A DNA stretch of 64,000 bases from NCBI GenBank assembly GCA_016630955.3, contig CM049994.1:1116001-1180000 (forward strand). The letters run 5' to 3'. Source of the stretch: Didymella arachidicola. Taxonomy: Eukaryota; Ascomycota; Dothideomycetes; Pleosporales; Didymellaceae. Positions 22,479 through 32,678 of this stretch are shown here, in pieces. Position numbers and translations under genes: made by a program. The notes below the pieces were generated by a model. The model made no database searches and was not told the DNA's origin. It worked only from the letters and a program-made list of their open reading frames with translations. The stretch's first letter is position 1. Every line of letters starts with the position of its first letter.

Positions 22479-22845
22479 CAGTCGAACAGGTCAGCTATAT
22501 AGCGATGGGATGAAGCTCGAGAATCTTCGAGGGAGGGCTTTGAGGGGTTCAAGTAGTGTTTAGCCATCATGACATGTGCTTGGTAAATGTTTAGCAAAGC
22601 TGGCGCAACAGAGTGGCAGGGCTTAGCGTGCTGTCTGCTTTGTCAAGCTGACCTGAGCAGGCTGTCCGATCTTCAAACCCGCGGAGTGGGGCACTAGCCA
22701 ATCAGGAAAGACGTGATTCTGCATCCGTGACAGCCTTGCGTTCGGTTGTATTCCGCAGAAAAGCATTATCAAATTTACTACGGTATCATTGCAGAACGCG
22801 CCAGCGATCGAACTAAGAAGGCCTAAGTCAAGCTCTTTCAACAGT
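22479..22845. other. Intergenic: pirin promoter and sugar permease 3' side
   Basis: 367 bases between two minus-strand genes. No feature beyond the inferred pirin promoter. Confidence 0.35.
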
Positions 22846-24675
22846 CTAAACTACTTCACGCCTGAGCTCGCTGGGCTTCTCTCCATCACTGCAACTTCCA
22901 TCGCTGCTGTTGATCCTGATTGCAGTGGTGTGGCCAGAGAACTGATCAACATTCCTTCCTGCAAATTTCCTCGCAGAGACCTTATTCTCGAACAGCACAT
23001 CGAGCTCAGCAAAGGTCCTGTCCTTGGTCTCAGGCAACATGAACCACATAAAGGCGATAAGCAGACCAGTAAGACCAGCATAGAAGAAACCAGTCATACC
23101 AGCCCAGTTCCACTCATTCGGCGACAGCATGCGTGGAAGGACTATGTTATTGAAGATGCTTCCCTGTACATAGTCAGCGTTTGGCTCTTGACTCGACGTC
23201 ACGAAGTTCGACTTACGAGATTATAGACATTACGAGCCAGAACGACGGTCTTGATCTTCAGTCTGGTTGAGGACATTTCTGCCACGATAGCGTAGCAGAC
23301 AGGTCCGACAGTGAAGTTGTAGAAGAGCGTATACACCAACAAAACGCTTCCTAGAGCCCACGCCGCACCGGTATTGTCACGAGAGATGACACCGAGACCA
23401 CCGATGACCAGTAGGAAGGAGAAGAGAATGATCAGGCCCCAATTGTACAGCGTGCGGCGGCCAATGCGGCGCATTAGAAACCACGAGCCGATGGTACCGA
23501 TGAAACCGAGACAATACTGGCCAATGTTGAGGTTGAGTGCACCTTCCTCGTTGAGGCCAGACTCCCTGTAGATTTGGACGGAGTAACTCATCATGGCAGC
23601 ACCGCAGAGAGCTTGGGTGAGCCAGACAACGCATGCGATGAGAGTTCGGCGCCTCTCGACGCCCTTGAAGCAGTCGAGGTAATTGATACCGCTGTTCATT
23701 GCTTGCTCGAGATCGTTCGTGTGTCTGATCAACGCAAGAGCCTGGTCTGGATCGAAGTTGACGTCTGGCTGTGGGGTTGTAGCCTTGACCAAAGACGCCC
23801 TCGCCTCCTCATAGCGACCTTTGCGTACCAGCCACCAGGGCGATTCTGGAGCCATGTATGCGCCAAGAAAGATAAAAGGGACCCATACCCATTGGATAGC
23901 GATCGGTATGCGCCAACCCCAGTCATTCCCAAGAGTCTGGCAGCCACGAAGTGCGCCAGCTGCGACAAGCTGACCCACGACCCAGCAAAGGTTGATGTAC
24001 GTGGTCAAGTACGGCCGAATAGTCGAAGGAGTGATGTCTGAAGCGTAAGTGACTGTGAGAGTCTGGAAGATACCCCATGGCAGACCGAGTAGGACGGATC
24101 CAGCGACGACCATTCCAATCCCCTGGGCGAAGAAATGAAGGAAGTTGAAGATGACCGAGGCGATCAGAGCGCCATACATGGTCTTTTTGTAGCCAAAATA
24201 TTCAGAGATGTAACCATTCGCCCAGAGACCGATGATGGAGCCTGCTTGCACTCCGTTTTGAATGCCTGCTTGCCACGCAGGCGAAATCCTAGGGTTCCCA
24301 TCCTGATCAAGCTCTGTACCAAAGCGCTTACGAAATTGATCGTAACCCAGGAAGGAGCCCATGGCTGCAAGGTCGTAGCTGTCAAATTCAGTAATGCTTT
24401 CGGTATATACAGATCGATACCTACCCTTCCATGACCACTGCCAAGCTCATAGCCATCGAGTAGATAATAGCCCACTTGTACAAACGGATGGCCTGTCGAA
24501 CGGTCATCGTCTTTTCAGCGCTTGTTGCAAGTCTGGCATCCTCCTGCTGTTGTGCAATGTTGGTGCGGACAACGCTGAGGCGTCCCATGGCGTCGTCGTT
24601 GACACGGACCGTGCCATCTTCGATACGGTCGTGTGAGACGACTGGAGTTCGCATTCTCTTGCCTTCTAAAAACAT
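22846..24675 (-). CDS. Alpha-glucoside/maltose-permease-type sugar:H+ symporter (MFS), 576 aa
   Basis: Exons are 24675-24425, 24378-23217 and 23163-22846, with introns of 46 and 53 nt in good phase. The protein has a cytosolic N-terminus and twelve hydrophobic segments. It carries sugar-porter marks: MEGYDLAAMGSFLGYDQF in helix 1, PESPWWLVRKGRYEEA after helix 6, 'RRIGRRTLYNWGL' between helices 8 and 9, and PETKDRTFAELDVLFE after helix 12. The PESPWWLVRKGR spelling is typical of fungal maltose/alpha-glucoside permeases (MAL61-like), so oligosaccharide or glucoside uptake at the plasma membrane is inferred. It is divergent, across 1.5 kb, from a 2-oxoglutarate oxygenase. Confidence 0.92.
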
Positions 24676-26169
24676 CGTGATGGGAAAATTGAGTGACGAG
24701 TATGATTATGGCCTGCCTTTGCATCAAAAGAATATAAGGCCGGATGCAGTCCTACCTATATACTCGGAGAGCTCTATTAAAGTGTCTGTGCCACATACGG
24801 AGGTCAATGTCCAGCTTTGCCTCGAAGATGGTTGCGGCACCCTCACAAGCAAGATCCGGGAGACTGGCCGGCTTGTCATCGCGACTAACGTTGGCCAAGG
24901 TACGTCGACAAGATCACCACATATGTGCTCTGATAGACTTGGGCCTCAGTGGGTTGTCAAGTACGGAAGCCAAGGTCTAGTCACATCTGGGGTTGTAGTG
25001 GCGGCAAGTGCAGCCGCATTTAACAAAGACCGCAGCGGCTTGACCAGGCGCAGATCATGCCTTAAAGAATTCGCGATGAGACTAGAGAGTATGCAGCCCG
25101 ACGAAGAGCAAATCAAAAGCGTGATCTGACTGCATGCGGGTCAATAATCATGCAAAGACTAAGCACATGGTGAATCTGGGGTATCACATGACTGGTCATG
25201 GCATTGCTTGTCGTGCGGCACTCGGCCTGAGAATGACAATGCCCAGAAAGTTACGTCCTGTCGCGTTGTAGTGAAGCTTGCAAAACACAGATCCAGCAAC
25301 AACGCAGACTGCAATGTGGTGCCTATATTGAAGCTGGCTTGGGCGTGATTTCCGTCGAGGGCGTCTTGCAAGTTGCATTCCAGCGAGCTCGCTTCTCACG
25401 CTATCATGTGGTGTCTCGAGGCCGACCGCTTGCGTCCCAATTACATTCCTATAGAAAATCAATGAGCTAAGGTAGGATCTAATGTATTCGACGGAACATC
25501 CAGTCACGTGGATTAGGAGTCGAACGGAACCTTGGAAGTACCGCGAATACTTGTTCAGCCAGCCTGCTTATGGCAAGAAACGATGCACTCATGATTGCAG
25601 GCTGATCACACATCGTGCGCGGGGCCAAGTCAAGGCTGAACTAGGACACTATGGATGCGTAAGCCTGGTCAATTTTGCTTTTCACAAGTCTCTTTGCAGA
25701 AGGCGCGTCTATGAGCTATGACATGCGAAGCCGAATCACGCTAAGAGCCTACCGTACCCCACAAGTTCCATCGCTATCGGCCTTACAATTTGACAGCAAA
25801 ACCTAAACTTCTCATCTATCTTCATCCGTCAAATCGCATCCCGCGATGTTTCTTGCAGGAGATGGCTGACTCAGCGTGCCCCGGGGTCAAAGGTGGGACG
25901 ATGGGGTGAACTGCTCTTGGAGCTTCGTCGGCCACCACGGAACCCCCATCTTCGAACGCGCTCCGCTGCTATCGATACGCGTCGCGTGAGGGGAAGCTGT
26001 ATCGGAGATGGACATGGAGGGTGAAGGAGCGATTGTATAAACGCGATTGAATGCACCATTGAAGAAGTGCAACAATAACATAGCGTTCCATCATATTGCG
26101 CAAGCAACGAAGCTCAGCAAGATTCATATATTCTCATCAAAGCCTCCAGTAGCCATTACAAGGACCAAG
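24676..26169. promoter_or_regulatory. 1.5-kb divergent intergenic region (sugar permease / oxygenase)
   Basis: This holds the promoters of both flanking genes. An open frame overlapping the permease first exon on the opposite strand reaches to 25129 but looks non-coding. I see no repeats or RNA genes. Confidence 0.4.
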
Positions 26170-27281
26170 ATGCCGAGCGCAGGTGACGCACCGCCAATTC
26201 TTGACTTCTCAAGTATGTGTGATCATTTGGGCTGACTACCGCGTTCTAATTACATTCAGGCTTCTACCAAAATGACCCTGAGGCGAAGAAGAAGCTCGTA
26301 GACGATGTTAGGAACTGCTGCCTGCACAATGGCTTCTTCCAGATCACAGGGCACAACGTTCCGCTAGATTTGCAGAATAGGATCATGGATTGGAACAAGA
26401 GGTTCTTCGACCTTGAATTGGAACAGAAGAACACAGTAAACAAAGACACAACAAACACATGGAACCGCGGATACGAGCTGATGAAGTCACAAATCCTCGA
26501 AGAGGGGACACTACCAGAGCTGAAGGAAGGCTTATATATCGGCGACGAGATCACCAAAGATCACCCCTACTTCGTCAACAAAAAGCTGAACTCTGGTCCT
26601 AACATGTGGCCATCGAAAGAGATTATCCCAGACGTAGACGACTTCAAAAGCACTGCGCTTGACTATTATGGTCAGGTCGTAGACCTTGCAAAAGATATCC
26701 TCAAGGTCCTAGCTCTGACATTGGACTTAGAAGACAGCTGGTTCGATGACTTCAGCAGCGGTGCTGTTGCCACGATGCGCCTTTTGCACTACCCCTCGCA
26801 GCCCGCAGACAGCCCCTCAAAGCTGACACGAGGTATTGGTGCACACACAGACTTTGGTTGTGTCACAATTCTTCTGCAAGGCGACGTTGCAGGTCTCCAG
26901 GTGTACGACTACACAACAAAGGAATGGCTCGACGTCACACCCACTCCTGGCGCCTTCGTCGTCAATCTCGGAAACCTGATGATGCGCTGGTCGAATGACA
27001 AGTATATCTCAAACTTGCACCGCGTCATCAACAAAAGTGGAGCGGAGCGCTACAGCATCCCAGTCTTCTTTTCTGGCAACCCAGATTACGAAGTCAAATG
27101 CTTGCCAAATTGCGTCAAAGAAGACGAAGACCCCAAGTGGCCTCCGATCACTGTCGAACAGGCGATCAAGAATGGGTATGCAGATTCTTATGGCAGAGCA
27201 GAGAGGTACAAGAAGGAAGCGGCGGCAAAGGCGGGTGGAGAGGCTACAGTCAAGCCAGGACAGCAAGTTGCTGTTGCATGA
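26170..27281 (+). CDS. 2-oxoglutarate/Fe(II) oxygenase, isopenicillin-N-synthase-like, 354 aa
   Basis: Exons are 26170-26212 and 26260-27281, with a 47-nt intron (GTATGT, CTAAT branch, CAG). An N-terminal DIOX_N-type region (PILDFSSFYQNDPEAK ... NGFFQITGHNVP) is followed by the double-stranded beta-helix. The iron ligands are His210 and Asp212 (GAHTDFG) and His268 (NLHRVIN), with the 2-oxoglutarate-binding pair Arg278 and Ser280 (ERYSIPVFF). These enzymes hydroxylate or desaturate small molecules; plant and fungal members include flavonoid- and gibberellin-type oxidases. The substrate cannot be read from the sequence. No backbone enzyme is next to it, so it is not clearly part of a metabolite cluster. 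Confidence 0.9.
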
Positions 27282-27381
27282 ATCACGAGCTTTTGGTGAA
27301 ATAAACATATAGCAATTGACGGAAGATACCCCATGACGTCTGTCTACGAATATGTTCTTCTCTTCGTGTACGAAATTTGCT

Positions 27382-27687
27382 TTACACGCTGCCTCCTGCA
27401 GCATCATGCACCTGCCTCAACTCTGCCCAACGGTCGAGAATCGTCTCAAGCTCTTCATATAGATGACTATATCCGAGCCCCATCTGCAAGATAACAAACA
27501 TACGTCGAAGCAGAATATACTCCTCTTTGTACGCATACGTCAAGAAATCATGTCCAACAAGTCTCTCGAAAAGTGATTTGATCTCCTGCAGCTCAGTATT
27601 CTGCGGGTCCTTTAGTCCTTCGTACTCGTCAGCCTCGTCCATCTCATCCTCGCCTTCCCACAGCCAGAAAGGTGCTCGACAAGCCAT
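27382..27687 (-). pseudogene. C-terminal part of the APH-type kinase, separated by an in-frame stop
   Basis: These 101 codons (MACRAPFWLWEGEDE...) are in the same frame as the upstream kinase and begin immediately after its TAA stop at 27690-27688. In fungal APH-family proteins the 'WDDALFAPK' end of the kinase core normally continues directly into such an 'aromatic-Trp, then Asp/Glu-rich' segment. I therefore read this as the tail of one ancestral gene split by a nonsense codon, unless the base call is wrong. As a separate gene it would have no promoter of its own. Confidence 0.55.
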
Positions 27688-28839
27688 TTACTTTGGCGCG
27701 AAAAGCGCATCATCCCAATCCAGGATCCCAGTAATCTTGATAGAGGTTTCGTCTGTAGTATTGACAAGGATATTGCGTAGATAAAGATCCATGTGTGTGA
27801 AGTGAAAGCGCTCACTTGCGTTGAGGAATCCGCGGTCTGCCATCTCCTGAGCCATCTCACTGCAGTGATCCCATTGCACTTCTGGCTTGCGCAGGAGATT
27901 TTTCTCATGGTCTTTCCAGCGTTGACAAGTTGCCTTGATGAATGTGAGGGTATCGCTCGTCCCATCAACAGGCAGTGAATGCACCTTGCCATCGTTGTTC
28001 GGATCCGGCGGGATAGCCAGAGACTGCATCTCGCACCCCGATTTTGCAATGTCATAGGCAACAACAGAAGCACAACCACCATACGATAATTCATGCATCT
28101 TTAGTATAACTTCGCAGATCTTGCGCGTGAGGTCGTTGCGCTGCGCAAAACTCAGCTGAGAGAAGGCGAATTGCAAACTTTCTCCTGGTAAGCGGTTTTG
28201 TAGCGTGTACGGCACTCCAAGTATGTTATCGCTAGAGAGATCACAAACAACTGTGGTCGGTACTGGAACGTATAGTCGATTATTTGCGAAGTCGAGAGTG
28301 GCGATGTGACGTTGCATGTGCTCATCGCCCCATCGAGGAATGCGGAGGATGTAGTGAGATACTACGGGGCGTGGGCCGCGAAACGGGAAACCAAAAACTG
28401 CGAGCAATCTTTGAAGGCCGTTTTTGACTGCCTGGAGCAGACCATGAGGAGATGGTGTATGTACAACGATTCCCACAACACGATTAGAGCTTCCGCCACG
28501 CATTCGCTGTATCTCAATGTCGGTAATATTTGCGTCGAGGAAGATGTGTGACGCGAGCGTATAGACCTTTTTTTTGAAAGCTTTCCCACGGCTCATGAGA
28601 GTATTGGTAGGTCGAAGTAGAATTTCCAGAGCTGTCAGAAGCGGAAGTCTCAGCACGCTCGCGCGTCGCTGTGCCGAACATAGCAGACTTTTTGCCCAGC
28701 CTCTCACAACAACACGTTGTTGCGCGCCGATTTTGAGGTTGGTGAGCTTGCGCGTTATAAGGGCTGAGGTGAAGAAGAGTTTGCGGTTCAAATCGCCGAT
28801 ATGGAAGGAGCAAACGGATAACGACATACAAAACAGCAT
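27688..28839 (-). CDS. Aminoglycoside-phosphotransferase-fold (APH) kinase, 383 aa, apparently truncated
   Basis: The C-terminal half shows an APH/choline-kinase-like core: the catalytic loop HMDLYLRN (HxDxxxxN) and the metal-binding GILDWDDALFAPK. Upstream is a nucleotide-binding lobe with 'RLPGESLQFAFSQL' and 'YILRIPRW'. The family phosphorylates small molecules or is involved in fungal-specific unknown pathways. The frame stops at TAA right after FAPK, where family members continue for about 100 residues. The continuation is intact in the same frame downstream. The N-terminal about 85 residues (from MLFCMSLSV) are basic and poorly family-like, so the true start could be internal. It lies 56 bases from the F-box gene. 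Confidence 0.7.
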   Translation of the reverse strand: MLFCMSLSVCSFHIGDLNRKLFFTSALITRKLTNLKIGAQQRVVVRGWAKSLLCSAQRRASVLRLPLLTALEILLRPTNTLMSRGKAFKKKVYTLASHIFLDANITDIEIQRMRGGSSNRVVGIVVHTPSPHGLLQAVKNGLQRLLAVFGFPFRGPRPVVSHYILRIPRWGDEHMQRHIATLDFANNRLYVPVPTTVVCDLSSDNILGVPYTLQNRLPGESLQFAFSQLSFAQRNDLTRKICEVILKMHELSYGGCASVVAYDIAKSGCEMQSLAIPPDPNNDGKVHSLPVDGTSDTLTFIKATCQRWKDHEKNLLRKPEVQWDHCSEMAQEMADRGFLNASERFHFTHMDLYLRNILVNTTDETSIKITGILDWDDALFAPK

Positions 28840-28895
28840 TGAAATAACTGTCTGATGGATGTCTTGCTAATTCGCATTAAGTCCTTCACTTGGAC

Positions 28896-29939
28896 TTACG
28901 CATCATCCAGCACATGATGGACAGGGCCCGCCAGTCGCCGCTGAATGTCAGACCAAGACGACATTTTCCTGTGCTTTTGGTTCCAAAGCGTACCCTGAAC
29001 TGCATGATTCCATATCCAGTTGTCACTAAGAACAAGATCGTCGTCGTCGCCATAGAAGCTTGTCGGTACATCTGCTTCCCATATCCGGACCGTGCTGTCG
29101 CCAGTCCAGTCTCTTGTGTCTTTTGGAGTACGGTGATTTGAATTGACGTCCACCAGAATGATATCCAAACTATTTCCTCTATATGCCGAGAAGAGTCTGC
29201 CGATGTCTGCGGCGCTCAGGTCCACTGGTCGTAGAAGGATTAGGGTCTGAAGGCTCGACACAGCAAAGCAGAAGTGCATGGCGATGTCGTGAAGCTCTTG
29301 TATCGTGATAGCGAGTCTCTTGATATTTGGCGGTGGCGATCGAAAATATTCCGGCACATCGTAGCTTGCGATAAGCTCTTCGAGATTCGGCATTCCCAGG
29401 AAAATGTCGGTCTCTTTCTGTGTGAACCTCACTTTCTCAGCTTCACTACGAGGCGAGTATACAGGTAGCATATCCAAAACCAGCTTCCTCAGTGTGCTTC
29501 CAATGATACTGCAGAGATCTATGATTTGTGGAAGCCGGACCATGAGCGTGGCTCGGCTGTACTTCGAGTGTTCGCTGAATGTCTTCATCGGGGATATGAA
29601 GGCTGACTGTATCCGTTGCTCCACGTTTGCATCATTCCATAAATTTTCATTTCGTCCAGCCTGACCGTATTCAAGTGATTGAGGATGGTTGCTGCCCAAA
29701 TCGATACCTAGAGTTCTTCTGAAGCAGGAGTAGCTTATACAATCATCGAGGTAAAGGCAGTGGCGATAGAGATATCTTGATGCGACTGCATGCATCTTGC
29801 GCGAAGTAAGAGTGAGTGATCTCAGAGTTTTCGTGACGGGACTCGCCGCATCGAAGATAGACCACTGTTCAAATGGGATTCCAACTAGCTGGTCAAGAAC
29901 GTTGAGTAGGACTTCTGGTGGCAGTGCAGCGGCCGGCAT
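28896..29939 (-). CDS. F-box protein, 347 aa
   Basis: A single exon starting MPAAALPPEVLLNVLDQLVG, an F-box-like N-terminus (LPxEVLxxVLxxL) followed by 'LRSLTLTSRKMHAVASRYLY', the second half of the F-box. The rest is leucine-rich and strand-helix repeat-like ('LRKLVLDMLPVY', 'MPNLEELIASYDVPEY', 'SLQTLILLRPVDLS'). It probably serves as a substrate-recognition surface for an SCF ubiquitin ligase; the target is unknown. It shares a 286-bp divergent promoter with a HET gene. Confidence 0.8.
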   Translation of the reverse strand: MPAAALPPEVLLNVLDQLVGIPFEQWSIFDAASPVTKTLRSLTLTSRKMHAVASRYLYRHCLYLDDCISYSCFRRTLGIDLGSNHPQSLEYGQAGRNENLWNDANVEQRIQSAFISPMKTFSEHSKYSRATLMVRLPQIIDLCSIIGSTLRKLVLDMLPVYSPRSEAEKVRFTQKETDIFLGMPNLEELIASYDVPEYFRSPPPNIKRLAITIQELHDIAMHFCFAVSSLQTLILLRPVDLSAADIGRLFSAYRGNSLDIILVDVNSNHRTPKDTRDWTGDSTVRIWEADVPTSFYGDDDDLVLSDNWIWNHAVQGTLWNQKHRKMSSWSDIQRRLAGPVHHVLDDA

Positions 29940-30225
29940 CTTAAAGTGGTAGTTTTAACAATACTGTCTAAGTTGATTTTGAAGCAGTGATGCGTGAGCG
30001 GTGATGATAGGTTGCTCAGTGAGAGACGGGGAAAGACTAGAATGAGCAAGAGCAGCCGACCTGGCCTTACGTCATAGGCGCTAGCAGCAGGCACCATCAC
30101 ACCTACACCGACCGCTCTTTCAGCGATTTCTCTTGAACGACTGTTTGGAGACCGGATTTTGATAATCGCCTCAGACTCCTGCTACAGGACCGGTTTGTTA
30201 AGATGAACAAAACTTCCTCTTGGTC
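29940..30225. promoter_or_regulatory. Divergent promoter between F-box and HET genes
   Basis: 286 bases separate the two start codons, so both promoters and 5' leaders share this space. I see no specific operator-like motif. Confidence 0.45.
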
Positions 30226-32139
30226 ATGACGTTCTGTGCAACATGCCAGATAGTGCTTCAGGAGCTTGAAGCAGGCCTCACTACAGGGCGTTACGACTAC
30301 AAACCGCCTAATGCCTGGGAGGGTATTAACACCGACTGCTACATATGTTTTGCGCTACACGAAAGGGTGACGGAAAGTCTTACCAAGTCCGACAAGATCT
30401 TCTTGTTATACATGACCTGGAGCCTCACCTCGGCCAACGGTGAGGATTGTGCAGCTTCGATGGAGCTGACAGTCGATGTGATATATCGATGTGAGACAGA
30501 TGAAGAAGGCACTGAGAACTGGGCCCTGTTTTGCTTCCGATTGGAGCCCTTGGTCCCCATTGATGTTGCACCTTATCAACCCCCCGCGCATACTTCGGAC
30601 CCTACCGTGGCTCAACTTGTACGATCGTGGCTGCTGGATTGCTGTCGTACTCACAAGACCTGCTATTTTGATCAAGATCCCGCATACAGACCGCCACGTT
30701 TGTTGCACATCACTCCAAATGGCGTCCAATTGGTGGATGGCCATCAGTGCCCTGAAGGCTCCGGATGGACGACGCTGAGTCATTGCTGGGGCCGAAATCC
30801 TACCTTTCTCCGGCTAACAGCTTCCAACCTGTCGAGCTTTCAGGAGCGTATACCATTGGGGGATCTGCCACGGACCTTTCATGACGCTGTAGTGCTGTGC
30901 GAACGCATTGGGTTACAATTTCTTTGGATTGATAGTCTCTGCATCTTACAAGCAGGCGATGGTAGCAAACAGGACTGGCTCCATCACACAAAAGCAATGC
31001 GCGCAATCTACAGAAATGCTCAACTCAACATAGCGGCAGAATGGGCAGAGTCTTCTTCGGTGGGGCTTTTCAAAAGTCGGCATCCAGCGTGCGTCGACCG
31101 ACCGCTGATCGTGTTTCACACTGGACCGCTGAAAGGCGATTGGAAGTTAACATGGGATTCAGAGTTTGGGTCCACCTCCTCCGATACACCGCTACGTAAA
31201 CGTGGGTGGGTGGTACAGGAACGTATGTTGTCTCCGAGAATCGCCCGCTTCTGCAGCGACTTCGTACGCTGGCAGTGTCGCGAACCGCTCTTCCACAGAT
31301 CCGAGAGATATCCAGATGGGCATTTCCCCGTAGCAACTTATCCAAAAGGGCTACGTCTTTCGTATCCGAGTGTTACTGAGAAGCAATCTCTGCTCACAAA
31401 TGAAGCATATCGGAGCTTCGTCGATGTGGCACACCTCTACTCCCACACAGCACTCACATACCCCGATCTCGACAAACTTCCTGCTTTTGCGGGTCTCGCA
31501 GAACATTACTCCCTTCTCTTCGAAGATCAGTACGTTGCAGGCTTTCTCAGGGGCCACTTACCACGAGCGCTTGGATGGGTACGGGATATATGGGGCACTG
31601 AAGAGGAGACGAATTCTACAAGACCGGATTCCTATCGCGCACCATCTTGGAGTTGGGCAGCCTTGGATTGCCGGACATTCGCATCGCGTCTCATTCATTC
31701 GTCGATGGATGCGGACGTACGGGATACAGTCGATCTTTGTCGGATCGTGAGCCACCGCATCGTTCCACGTGACGAGCTGAATCCATACGGTCAGCTTGAA
31801 CATGCCAGTTTGACTCTGCGAGCATATTTGACTCCGTGCATATGGTCCACAGAGGAAGCAAGTCTTCACCAGAGAGTACAGCTGCCGGTTGTTTCCGCGA
31901 CTACGGATTCATTTGTCACGTTTGACACCGTCGCGGATTTCCACACAGCCCAAGCTCAGACCAGAGTCATAGCACTATGCGGCAGGCAAATCGAGGGAGA
32001 GGTCATCGGCCTACTCTTGCACCGAGTGGAACAATCAGGTTCGCTAACATTTAGGCGGATTGGACAGTGCGTTATAAGAGGACAGGATCTCATCACCTTT
32101 TTCAAAGCAGAGCCGTGGGAGGATATTGTCCTGATCTGA
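30226..32139 (+). CDS. HET-domain protein with N-terminal Cys-rich region, 637 aa
   Basis: A single exon; I take the ATG at 30226 (MTFCATCQIVLQELEAG). Two CxxC-like pairs, FCATC and DCYICF, lie in the first 45 residues. The HET domain spans about 175-330 and shows WTTLSHCWGRNPTFLRLTA, LPRTFHDAVVLCERIGLQFL and WIDSLCILQ, then DWLHHTKAMRAIYRNAQLNI. It ends with 'PLRKRGWVVQERMLSPRIARF', a hallmark of this HET subclass, and the later 'APSWSWAALD'. It is a different subclass from the HET gene at 18.8-21.1 kb. The general family role is incompatibility-linked cell death; this gene's role is unknown. Confidence 0.9.
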   Translation: MTFCATCQIVLQELEAGLTTGRYDYKPPNAWEGINTDCYICFALHERVTESLTKSDKIFLLYMTWSLTSANGEDCAASMELTVDVIYRCETDEEGTENWALFCFRLEPLVPIDVAPYQPPAHTSDPTVAQLVRSWLLDCCRTHKTCYFDQDPAYRPPRLLHITPNGVQLVDGHQCPEGSGWTTLSHCWGRNPTFLRLTASNLSSFQERIPLGDLPRTFHDAVVLCERIGLQFLWIDSLCILQAGDGSKQDWLHHTKAMRAIYRNAQLNIAAEWAESSSVGLFKSRHPACVDRPLIVFHTGPLKGDWKLTWDSEFGSTSSDTPLRKRGWVVQERMLSPRIARFCSDFVRWQCREPLFHRSERYPDGHFPVATYPKGLRLSYPSVTEKQSLLTNEAYRSFVDVAHLYSHTALTYPDLDKLPAFAGLAEHYSLLFEDQYVAGFLRGHLPRALGWVRDIWGTEEETNSTRPDSYRAPSWSWAALDCRTFASRLIHSSMDADVRDTVDLCRIVSHRIVPRDELNPYGQLEHASLTLRAYLTPCIWSTEEASLHQRVQLPVVSATTDSFVTFDTVADFHTAQAQTRVIALCGRQIEGEVIGLLLHRVEQSGSLTFRRIGQCVIRGQDLITFFKAEPWEDIVLI

Positions 32140-32220
32140 GATAAACCGGCCTCAACACAGTTGAGACTGTAGACGACAACTGTTAAAACAGCCCACAAAT
32201 CAGTGCACATAGCCGCCGTG

Positions 32221-32267
32221 CCCCCCCCCCCCCCCCCCAACCCCAAAAAAAAAAAAAAAAAAAAAAA
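32221..32267 (+). repeat. Adjacent poly-C (18) and poly-A (23) tracts
   Basis: An 18-base C run (32221-32238), then AACCCC, then a 23-base A run (32245-32267). Such a composite homopolymer is unusual in this otherwise complex sequence. It could be a retroposed poly-A end, a slippage product or an assembly artefact. Confidence 0.8.
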
Positions 32268-32552
32268 GCTTTTCTAAAGAGCTGCCGCGCAAAAGCCACA
32301 AGCCAGATGATGTTCCATCAAGTCGCTGAGCCACATCATGTTGAAGCTCGATATTTCTGAGATCAAACAACGCAAGTTCCCATGCACGAAACCCCACCCG
32401 AAATTCGACCAGACTTGCCTGACGAAGCGATGGTGCGAGGGAAACCCTCACAGTACAGACCATGCCCCTCGTTGCTCCAATCTGCCGTTGACCTTTCCTT
32501 CGGGATAGGAACCATGTCGATCATTGTATCTACATGTTCGCGGGCTATATTG

Positions 32553-32678
32553 ACTGGTTGATTGTAATTTACGTCAACTTGGCTACTCATATAGAGTAAA
32601 ACCAGCCTCCTAGAGGGCATATGTGACGTGCTATAACATACTGCAGGGTAAGATAGTAATTTATAGGTAGAAGAAGTA
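32553..32678 (+). repeat. Dispersed repeat, copy A
   Basis: This stretch matches, in opposite orientation, 53562-53683. The core at 32564-32586 (TAATTTACGTCAACTTGGCT followed by ACT) is identical in both. The following about 33 bases to GAGGGCAT differ by four transitions, one transversion and one indel. Similarity fades further on but returns at a shared TAGGTAGAAG. It is likely a remnant of a transposable element. Confidence 0.7.

Noticed and set aside
24476..25129. 217-codon + frame overlapping the sugar permease first exon
   Set aside because: First part is antisense to clear coding sequence; the remainder shows no domain.
24676..26169. CreA-like SYGGRG sites between the permease and oxygenase
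   Set aside because: About four copies seen, but roughly six are expected by chance in this length on two strands.
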